The position numbers and the translations under genes were made by a program. This document shows positions 24,701-35,986 of a stretch of DNA of 64,000 nucleotides, piece after piece (positions within the stretch are counted from its first letter, which is position 1; the number at the start of each line of letters is the position of its first letter). This DNA is from Macrocystis pyrifera (Eukaryota; Sar; Phaeophyceae; Laminariales; Laminariaceae). The stretch is from positions 24,181,840-24,245,839 of the forward strand of contig JASSKH010000001.1 in the NCBI GenBank assembly GCA_031763025.1, written 5' to 3'. The notes beneath the pieces were generated by a model. The model had not been told where the DNA came from and did no database searches. It saw only the letters and a list, made by a program, of their open reading frames with translations.

Positions 24701-27700
24701 GGCGCCGCCGAAATGCGAAGACAGCTGCTGAAGTAAGCCGACACCGATGGACGTGAGCGCCGACCCCGAATCAAGGATCACACGCGCCATCAGCGAACCA
24801 ACCGACCCTGGCAAAGAGAGATCAGCGCGTAAACACTCAGCGCTGCGATCGACAGGCACTTCACCTGCCGTTGAACTCTGGTCGGTACCAAGAGTCACCT
24901 GACGCCATGGCTGCCCTCCTACAGCCGGCGCCGAAGAAATAGAATCGGCGGTCCACCCCGACCAAGACGTCGAATATACAGACGGTTCCGGCGCTACCGC
25001 CCCTGCAGCAGCACCAGACACTGACTCCGCCCGCTCGGTGGATGGCGAAGTTCTCGCTCCAGCAGCACCCACCGATGTTCCAGCTCCTCCAACGTATACA
25101 GCTCGGCCGGCAACAGACGAACCAGATCCCGACCCAGCGGCTCCTGCCGCTGGCGCACCAGAAGTTGAAGAAGCAACAGCAGAAGTTCCACCGCCCGCTG
25201 TCAATTGATTGCCACCACGGCCACCGCGCCCGCGTCCATGGTTGAATCTGCCCCGGCCGCCATTGCGGCCCCCGCGATACCCTGACGACCCGCGCCCACC
25301 ACTGCTGGGAGCTGTGCCGCCACCGCGAGCTTTTGGGCAATCAGAAACATAATGGTTGGGATCACCACACTCGAAACAGACGCGAACAAACGACTTTTTC
25401 GCGGACTGCTGCTGTTTCGGTTTCTGCTGCTGTTGGCGTCGCGGTTCAGCTGCCCCTGCAGCATCTTTCCGACCATACGCCTCGATGAATTTCCACTGTT
25501 CTGCAGCAGAAAAAATTTGGTCCATGACCAATGCCGGGTCCTTCTTCCACCCTGCAGCGTACGTGAGCTGACCTTTTACGTACTTTTTGAACTCGGACGG
25601 CCATAAGCCATCCACCAACGCCATGCTCACAAATTCCGCCGGTCCGGGCAACCACGAACGGTCCTGCGCGCGGTACATGGCATGCACCGCGTGATTCTCC
25701 GCAAAATACTTTTCCATAGCGGAGTTTACCATCATCGCGCGGTCTTTGACGGATGTTTCACCGCCCTGCTTTTCATCGCGCCTCATTGAGAGAACGCGAC
25801 GCAAGTCCGCTGCCGCCCGCGAGGTGTCAAATCTGTTGCTGGTGGTTGTGTAACCGGCGTGCTGCCTAACAGCGTCCAACAACTCCGAGGCGGTCATCGT
25901 AGTCTGATGCTTGTAAAATCCCTCAAAACACCGATGAATGTAATTGGGGATAAGCTGGCCCATGCTCACTTTGGAGTGCTGAACCACCCCCTGAGCGTTG
26001 GCGAGCTGCAGCCGTTCCTCATAATCGAGGTACGCTGCGTAAAAAACACGAGAGGCCTGCTCGGTCCACACCTCTCCGTATTTCGGTGGAGTCAGAGACT
26101 CCCCTACCACCAGCGGCGTGCTTGCCGTGTGCGCCATAATCCACAGCAGTCCACCTGGACTCTACTGTAATAACGGAGAAACTGCCGCCTGACCTGTGCG
26201 TCCTCCAGCTCCCGGAGCGTCCTCCCCTGCTGTGCGCTTCAAGCCGTTTCGATCCGTCCAACGGGCCAACTGCCTTCCCAGCTGTGACCCAATACTCCGC
26301 AGCCGAAAACTCCTCCAACAGAAGTTCCGCGAATATCGTGTCGAGTGAACTCGCTTTGGGGGTGCTGTAGCCAAAAGATACCAAGCCGTGGAGGTTTCAG
26401 TGTAATCGCATGTGTGAGTGGAGCAGTGGCCGGGGATCCTGTGTGATGTCCCCTAGCCACCTGGCTCGTGGTCCGATGAGGATCACTCCGTGATAATACA
26501 AGCTCTAAGAACAAGACTTACTGAGTGCGAGGCCAGCGAGACTGGTGGAGTCCCTCGCTGGAAGCCCTCTTGCTGATATCATCTGGCAGAGGCCATAAAT
26601 CCCGACCCAGCGCAAGCGTCTTTTTGCGGAATCTGTTTTGCGTTATTTTCGTGTTGTGGCGTGACCTGTTGTACCTTATCCTGTTTTGAACTTCTATTGT
26701 TGTACCTTATATGTACCTGGTACTATTTTATATTGTTACGTTCCACTCGATTTGTTTTTATCGCTTATCTCTTCCTACCGAATGCTGTTGTACCATACCC
26801 TGTTTCACCTTATCATGCTTCTTCCTTTCCCTTTTCCTGGTGCACCTTATTGTGTTGTACCTTATCCTAGTGTACCTTTCCCGGTTGTATCCTATCCTGT
26901 TGTCCCTTATCCTGCTTCACCTTACCCTGTTATGCCTTGTCCTGTTGTACCTTGTCCTGAAGTACCTCGTACTCTATGTTGCCTTGCCCTGCTTTACCGT
27001 GTCATCTTGTACCTTTTTCCTGTTTTGTTTTACCCAGTGTTGTTTCTAGTCAGACCCCCGTCGGAATCTGCGAGAGGTTCAAAATCACGAACAGCAACAA
27101 GATACCCTGCACGGTCAAATTTGTCCTGTCCCCGGCCGCCGGACCCGGGGACAACGCCCCTCCTGTCCCCTCGGAAAAACCTAAAGCTAAAAAGGGCAAG
27201 GGGGCTTCGACTGGAGGCGACGAAAGAGATGGCGCTCCGGGCAAGGTGGGTCCTTCAGCATTTACCGGTATATAGAGTTGCCATTTTCTATGACTTCAGA
27301 GGGGAAACACATTCTAAACAAGATGACGATTACAGCGTCGTCCGCACGAAGCAACCCGGGTGGGCTGCTGAGGTAAGAAAATTCGTTCCAACTGTAATGC
27401 GGGAGGCTTCAGTGCTCGGACCGCTGCTGCTGGTGTGCGCTCTGCTGTAGACTCTTGATAAGAATATCGCTCATTTTCGTGTGTTTATCGCTATACGTAG
27501 ATGGATCCCACAAGGGTATCAAAAGGTTATCTACATCACCTGAGGCGTTCTCTCTAAATTGGACATAGGTGTACGTGGATTTTTTTTTCGTCTGGTTCTC
27601 TCTCTCGTGGACAAGTATGACATTACTGTATTGCGTACCTCTGTAGGATACGCGCTGGAGCTTTTCTTAGGTGGGCGTGACCGCTGTGCGAGGTTGAGAA

Positions 27701-30700
27701 AAGGTTTCCCAGATCCGACAGATCATCTACATATCATCTACAGATCATACAGATCGTATATATCATACTGATCGTACAGATCGTATATATCATACAGATC
27801 ATACAGATCGTACAGATCATACATATCATGCAGATAATCTACATATCATGTACATATCATATACAGATCATACAGATCGTGCAGATAATCTACATATCAT
27901 GTACATATCATATACAGATCATACAGATCGTGCAGATCGTATATAACATACATATCATGCAGATCGTATATATCATGCACATCATGCAGATCGTATATAT
28001 CATACAGATCATACATATCTTACATATCATATCATATATATATCATACTGATCGTTCAGATCATTCTCCTTTCATGATCTAGATCGTTCACTCGCCGGAG
28101 ATATTCCCGATCTGTACGATACCTGGTATATGCTACGGCAGAGGGATGCACCGAAAACACTTTCTGAGGCTCCTCACCTGGGGAGCCCCATAAATCGTCC
28201 TGAAAACGGACCCCGAAAAAAAACGTAAGCTCATCCCGATGAAAAAAAAATCGCATTGGCATGGGTACAAAACGAAAACTACTGAAAGTGAATGGGAATT
28301 GCAGCAGATTCGAGCAATTTTGGGTTGAGGACCCCCGGCAGTGTCAGCAACATTTTTCTCGAAATGTGCTACCCTCTATAGCGACACGCCTCGGGTGGGA
28401 GCCACAAAAACTGCACGATCTGCAGTAGCGCATGTTTCCTGAGCGGTGGAACTCTGCTGCACGGATCCTGCACGGTATATCAAAACGGCAGGTTCGCATC
28501 TACTGTAAATGCTCGACAGTAGATCCGTGACGTGTTTGTCCGACATGTGACCTATTTTCGCCCACGGTAAACGTGAGCTGTTTCCCCTCCTCTTGCCGCC
28601 GATCTCCCCGTCATTCGGCGCTGTCATCCGTATGCAAGAAAGCCCGCCTCACAAGCAGTTACTATAGTAGGGGGCAGCTCGACTCGCCGGACGAACACCT
28701 CACGCGGCGCTTCGAGCTTGATGCAACAAGCATTGCGCCAACTGGTCGATGAAAACCCGATTCGCATGGTCCCGGCACAGTAGGGATGCGAAGGTCTGTC
28801 TATGGTCATGCAACCACGGCCATGCATGACAATGAGTACACCCCCCTCGCGCTTGGTGCAACAAGCAATATCTGCTGCCTGGTCGGTGAAAACTCGATGT
28901 GCTCCGTCCCGGAATTGCAGGGATGTGAGGGTCTGTGGTCATACGACTACGGCCATGCATGACGATGAGCACCCCCTCCCCCCCCCCCCCCCCCTCTTCC
29001 TCCTGCCGTCGAACAAACTCAGGCCGACGTAGCCGCATTTGCCGTTCATCCTGAGACGTGGGACATCCCGCCGCATGAGCACCGCTACGTGTCCGCGCAC
29101 TTTCGGCCTACGGAGATGCGGTCTTATCGGTGTCGGTTCGAGGCCATCGTTTCCGACAACACCGATCCATCTACTGGAAGGTTGGCGCTATGTTGAGGCT
29201 GTTGATTAGTTACGCTGTAGACCTGTAGTTTTAATTTTGTTTTGGATGTTGGGTCTGAAAGCAAATTTTGTTTTAGCCTGCTTTGATTGGATTCATCATG
29301 ACAACTTTTGTTTAAGCTGTTGATGATTTGATCCACGATTGTTTGTTTGGCTGTCGATTGGTTGACAGGCTTTTCTATTTACTTCCCATGGTTGTGACGC
29401 TTTCGTAGAGTGCATGGATGCAGGCCTCCACATCCACGCCATACTTTCACCCGTCTGGTGGGTAAAAACTCCCATCGCCCGCGCGAACTACTTCACTCGG
29501 GCCGTTTTTTGTCGCCTTCCAATGGTCGACCAACGCGTACCGTGTAGAGTCTATCGAATGCCGACATGTCCATACGCACGTCATGCCGTTACCCTTTCTT
29601 CCTAGGAGTGGGGGGAAAAATCCCTCGGCTCCTTGCGAGTCACCTTCACCCTTGGCCATTTATTTTCCATCTTGGAGCGGCATCGAAAAAAGCAGCGCGC
29701 TCCAGCTAAAAAGGCTCGTCGTCATGCCGTAGATGATAGGCGCGTGTCATCTATCGGTCGATGGAAGGTACGTTTTTAACGCCCGCGGCCCCTCTCCCCC
29801 CACCCCACCCCGCACTTTTTCCCTTCGCGGTATTGCTGGCCGCGATGCTGTCGATGACCACGACGACCACGGCAGGCTGGAGTTCCTCTTGTCCGGGAAG
29901 GGTACAATGCCGACCGTAACTCTAGAGAGCCCGCTGGATAGACATCAGTCGGGCGACGTTGTCATGGACTTCGGAGAGGTAAGCCTACCACGGCTATATC
30001 TCGCTCACGGATTTGGTGATTTGCTTTTGCTCTCGGAGTATTTTCGAGGCGAGGTGAGGCTTGGTCCCAGCAGGTGTAATCCAAACATCCTGTTATATCC
30101 CAGCCCACCCGAGCGCGGGGCGGTAGAAGCAAACATGGCGTGAAAAGCCCCGAGACTGTGTTGTAAGTTTATACGACGTATACAGTAAAATTCGTTCTGC
30201 GATGATTTCCAAAGGCCGCCGTTTCGTGGAAGAACAGAGCAGCGCCCACAGAAAATGCTCAATACAAGCCTCGAACGGACCATGTATCGCCAGGCTTCAA
30301 TATGTCGATGGATCGAGATTATGCCGGACTCGAATACTCAAAGAAACAATAGGTTCCTTCAAATCGACGTAGATATTGCCGTGACGACGGATCAATGGAG
30401 AAAAGTCAGTAGCGTTCGAGAACAGAACCAGAATATTTTCTAGTGGTGTTTGTTGTGAGAGAGACTATGAGGCGTTTTTTTTAGTTTTCTTCGTATTCTG
30501 GGGTTGAACAGCTGATATTGATGATATCGATGGCAGCAAGGTAGCATGGTTGGCACTGGAACGACGCAGATCGAGAGACATACGTACGGCAGAGGGGGGG
30601 ACGATGTGATCTCTCTCTCTCTGTCTCCTCTCGAGACACGAATTTTCTTGGACAGGGAAGTTTGCATACCAGCGACAGAGCTAATATAAGATAACCGCTC

Positions 30701-30818
30701 GTGCAAGCGGTAACCTCATAGGGACACCGTAAAACAGGGCTCTCTTCTCTCACATGGCCAATATTGCGCAAATACGTTACACCCTTCACTCCTTTTCAGA
30801 GCTGCATGCACGCTTTGT

Positions 30819-30859
<41 letters not shown>

Positions 30860-33800
30860 ACTTGGAATTGGTGTGGAATTATTTGCATTTTTCCGCGGGG
30901 TGAATATGTAGCCATCGTGACATCTTCATCCCCACATCCGTTTTTTTTGCTCCTTTCCTGATCACGTTCGACTCTCCTGATAGATCCCTTGTGATGAGGG
31001 TGGAGGCGTCTTCATGACCAGGCTCCAAGTACGCGCACCACAAATACGTAACCGTTTTTTTCTCTCCCATTGCCTGTTGCTTTTGCTCCTGTTTCCGACG
31101 AATATCCCGTGTGATAGATTTGCGCTAGAAAATCCCGACGTATCCCTCTCGTGCTACGGAACGATGGAATCCTGCCGGTGTCCTGCCTGTTTGAGATGGA
31201 ACTCCCCGAAAAGGAGGTACGTGTGGAGTCTCAGCTGGTAGAGGCATGCTGCACCCAACGCGTTTGATCGATTATTGCGTAGGGTTCACGCGAACCGGGC
31301 TACCAGATACCCGTTTTAGCCCCTTTGGTAGAGCTGTGAGCCGGCACGGCGTGAATCACCGACCAATCGTTGGTCGGAAAAAAGTTAGCCGTTTGCCGCA
31401 GGTGCCGACTGCTCGATGTGTTGGGTTTCCTTGCTGGTAGGAAGGATTGCCGAATGTGGCATACGTGGCGTAAAATGGGCAAGTCGGTCGGCCATCGGCT
31501 GCCGACTGAAGTCAGTTAGTTCACTCCGTTGTCCAAGTTCCTTTCCCGTTCATCATTGTCAGCTGTATCTGATGTTTGACGTTGGCAGATGCGTGGTCAA
31601 TGGTCAAGTGACTAAGGCAAGCAACACATGAGTACGCCCCCCCCCCTCCCCCCCGCTATGGTCATATGACCTCGGCCATGTATGATATGAGTACCCCCCT
31701 CCCCCCTTTATTCGGCATCACTAAACATAGGATGGAGATGCTTCTTCCCTCGCCACCGAATCAGCGGTCAAGAAGCGAGACCGTCAGAGGAAAGGAGACT
31801 TTTTGTTTGCCGCAGCCGGGGGATCAGTGACGCTCCAACCCAAGGTCCGAGAAAGACTGGTTTAACGAGTGCTCGCTGTTGTTGGTCGGGGTTGTAGCTA
31901 AGTTCCGCACGCACTTTATGGCCTGGAGTTCGGTCCCTGAACCACTTCGGTGTGCCTGATGCGGGCGACGAGCACACAGGCTTCGGAGCATGTTTGCGAT
32001 AAGGACGTTCCCCCGCCTACCCACACATTCGTTTTTTTTTTGTCTCTATTATCCCTTTTTTATAGGGTTCTTTCATGCGAGGGCCATTTTTTTACCCCAC
32101 GTACTCGTATCCCGTACGGTCCACGTACAAATATAGCATCACACGCAAGCATTCTAGCAAGGACGAGAGCTTCGACCAACATTCTCCGACCATCCCAACA
32201 GATTATTTATTTATTTTTGCTCCAAACCGGTACTACAACACGTCGGCTACCTAAGTATTACGGGCGAAGAAACAGACAACTCTGTCCGTCAATTTAAGGA
32301 ACTTTTTGTGCTCATATTTATAGCTAAAACGTCCTTACATTTCCGGACAGAGCGACTAGAACCAACTATGGTTGTGTAAACTTAAGGGGATACCTGTTTT
32401 GTGTCTCCATCGTGGGTTCTGATGTTTATGCCCCCCCCCCCCCCCCTATATAATATAGGTTGGGTTGGCGTCGGTTGGCAACGACACTGTAAAACATGCC
32501 GCTCACTACGTGAACTAGACAACCAGGGGCCGTTTTTTTTTTTTTTTTTTTTTCGGCGGTCGCCCACAGCTGGTCGTCGAGTTAGATCATTTGTGCGAGG
32601 TAAATAACCTTTACTCTGCACTAGGAAATTGATCATATCACGCAGTGTTCAAGGCAAGGCACCCATGAGGCAGTTACATAGTACTCCCATTGCTGTCTCT
32701 GGAAGTGGCTACACCGGAAATTAAACTAACTCATTGAAGCTGTCATCCACATGCAAGTCCGCCTCACAAGCGGTTCTTATTACGGGGGTCCATAGTTAAC
32801 GGGACCAAATATAGTTAGTAAAAATAGGTAAATATATAGTTTTTTATGTATACCATAGGTCCTGTTAACTATGTACCCCCGTAATAGTAGGATGCAGCTC
32901 ACCCTTCATGCGACTCGAAGGATACCTCACGGCGCTTCGCGCTTGGCGCAAGCAATGTCTGCCTGGTCGGTGAAAACCCGACATGCTCCGTCCCGGCATT
33001 GCAGGGATGCGAGGGTCTATGGTCATACGACCACGGCCATGCATGATAATGAGTTCACCCCCCCCCCCTTCAAGCAATGTCTGCCTGGTCGGTGAAAGCC
33101 CGACGCGCTCCGTCCTGGCATTGTAGAGATGCGAGGGTCTATGGTCATGTATATGACTACGTCCATGAACGACAATGATAACACCCCCTCCCCCTCTTCC
33201 CCGCCGACAGAAAAACTGGCTTAATACTTCGCCACCTGACTAAGAACTAGCCGTCAAATAAGGCATGCCTTAACTCTGTTTGGAACTCCAGTCCAGACCC
33301 GTTTTGGGGACAAACCACTCAGATTCTGAATAATTCGTCCCCAAAACGGGACTGCAGTACTAAAAGGGTTAACTCAGGACCCTACACCAATTCGCGACGA
33401 ATACAGGAAAGGAAGGCCATGGACGTGGTGTTCCAGCCGCGGTGCGCACCGAGCGAGGGAGAGCCTAAGCAGCTGGCCCAGTGCCTGAAGATGACCGTCC
33501 TCCACAATCCCTTCGATGCTACGGTCTTCCGCCTGGCCGGGACTTGTGTCAGCCACGACGTGGTCTTTGAGGACCTGCCGGGAGCGTCGGTCGCCGACGA
33601 GCTTGTCTTCGAGCAGGTGCGAGAAACCCCAACATCCTCTATAATATGGTACCGGTGCGGTAGAACCCAGGAGGTGAGCCTAGTAATTTTTTATTTTTGC
33701 TTGTTTGTCATCCTCAACAGCGTGCAACAGCATTGAATGAGCTTCAACATTGATCACTCAGAAACATTCCCAGACAAAAGAAGAAGTCAAGCGAAAACGA

Positions 33801-35932
33801 AAGCAAAAGGAAAAAGGAAACCCTACGCACGAAGTCTACTGCTGTAGCTCCCTTACTGTTCTTCTATTTAGTTTCTACTGCGTTTATTTCCACCTGACAA
33901 GTGTGCAGCTGCATGGATGAGCTTCAACACTGATCACTGCGAAACAAAATCCCCGAAAAAAGAAAAAGAAAGTCAAGGGAGCTCTGGGCGTAAGAAGAGG
34001 ACCGCTTGTTATTCATGTCAATGTCTGAGCGGTCCTTATATGTCCGCCCGGAGTGGTATGCACAAGGCCTGCGGAACTCCCTTCTCTACCAAACTCCTCC
34101 AGGACCGCCGTCCCCTTTTGGAGACAAATTGGTCCGAAATCAGAGACCGACATATGTTTAAGTACAGTGCCCCATTAACAGCGAAAAGGGTGTAGCCCGT
34201 TGTAGGATGTATTATTCTGTCAGTGCGATCGATCATCAACAACTTGGTGGACCTGTCGGAAAGAAAGTAAATAATTCATTTAACGTCGACAAGGAAAATA
34301 CAGGTCCAAACGAAATTATTCGGCTTCTCGTTGTTGTTGCTGTTGTTTGGAGTTGGGGTTGGGGTTGGACCAGGAGTAAAGTATCTGCTTTGATGCCCGA
34401 AAACTCTGTGGAGCTTCCACGGCAGTACGTCTATAGAAGCACCCTCGATGGGAGCGCTCTAAGCAGGAAGTCTGATGTGAGTCCCACGGAAGCACCGCGG
34501 GACCAGAAAATTATCACCTCGAAACAGGTAGTGCTAATACACACCGCCGGGTAGAACTGGCCTTGAGGCAGAAGACTCGGCCTTCGGAAAGGCTCGGACA
34601 TGCTATATATATCCTTACTCGCAGTTTTTCCAGAGTCATGAGTGAACGCCTTCCATACAGAGAGAGCACGTGGGTGCGATTCAGGGTTAGCCCCTTTAGA
34701 CCGTAAGGAGGCTTTAAGGACTGCACTTCCGCGAGTCCCACACTACCCAGAGGAGATGACTCTCCCGGGTGGCTATCCCCACCGCACCTGCCCCTCTCGG
34801 GAGCCAGGTCGGGTCAACGTGCCCAAACGCCAGTGGTAGCAGCAGCCTGCTCTGATGTTGCAACGGGAACTACGGCTCAAATTGACACACGACACGAAGT
34901 TTGAACGTGGAAGTGTGGTGAGCTTAAGATTTATCCAGTCCGCCCGAGGATAAAAAAACGAAAACAAACAGAAGCACTCCCGTTGAGGGGACAAAACACT
35001 TGGAACTACTGTAGATTCAGGTTTCGGTTCCTGTACAAGTGAGGTACCAAATCTTTAGTAGGCCAAAAAAGCTCACGAAGGGCCACCAAGGACACCAACA
35101 CATCGCATGATGCACCATGAGTCCAGTGTCTGCAGCAGCAGCAGCAGCAGCAGCCAAGAACTCACGAGGCACGTGCATTTTTTCTCGACGGTGTGACCCA
35201 TGAGACACGACTGAAGTAGGTGTCTACAGTGTCCCAAACACATGAAGTAACGATTGATAAAAAATAATCAGCGGTGCGGCCGGTACCTCTCCCCCGCCCC
35301 CACCCTTTCTTCCCCCCGCAAGGTGGACATCCTTAACCCCCCCCCTGTGCCGCCACCCGAGGACAAGGGTCCTCCCGCCAAGGGCTCGGGGGGAAAAGCG
35401 ACTGCGACGGCGCGGGGAAGTGGAACGGTTGTTGTGCCGGTGGCGGCGCCGCAAGAAGAAACTCTAGGGGGCAAGGAGGTCACTTTCTCCATCCGGAACC
35501 AGGGAGCCGTTGCCTGCCGCTTCTTATTCTCCAGGTGACGAGCATGTTATATAGCTATAGTTGTACCTCTTTTTCGTGCTGCACCGCACACAAAGGAGAA
35601 GATTATCAGGGATCGGGAACCAATATGAGAATAATCTGCATCTTGTTGTTGTAGAGAGAATTCGGCGTTACGGTTCATGTTCTTGGGCTGAGCGCGTAGT
35701 ACGTAGATCACTTTGACAGCAGCAACTGGCACTGCTTGGTTGATCGCGCTTGTGGGAATAGGAAGCGGATACCGCACGGAACGGTTCTGGCAAATTGGTA
35801 GAACATGCTAACAGACCGGACGGTTGCTTGCAGCTGGACAGCGGTCGCTCGCTGCGCCAGGTATTTCGTGATTTCTCGCGATTTCACGAGCTCATCGTGT
35901 CAGGAATTTATATATTAATATCAATAATAATG

Positions 35933-35986
<54 letters not shown>

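Larger units (their letters stand above)
20866..26597 (-). mobile_element. Ty3/gypsy chromovirus-type LTR retrotransposon in intron 14
   Basis: 5.7-kb element, antisense to HYDIN. Order on the minus strand is LTR, gag with zinc knuckle, protease, reverse transcriptase, RNase H, integrase, chromodomain, LTR. RT before integrase places it in Ty3/gypsy, and the C-terminal chromodomain suggests the chromovirus branch. The two LTRs look identical, so the insertion is recent. The coding region is broken into several frames, each break at a short homopolymer. No clear tRNA primer site (TGG next to the 5' LTR) or purine tract was found. Confidence 0.93.

Noticed and set aside
27715-28090. CRISPR-like array
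   Set aside because: Units are short, degenerate and without unique spacers; this is a eukaryotic minisatellite.
35100-35160. Coding-looking CAG/GCA repeat
   Set aside because: A simple trinucleotide run in intron 20; no exon signals around it.
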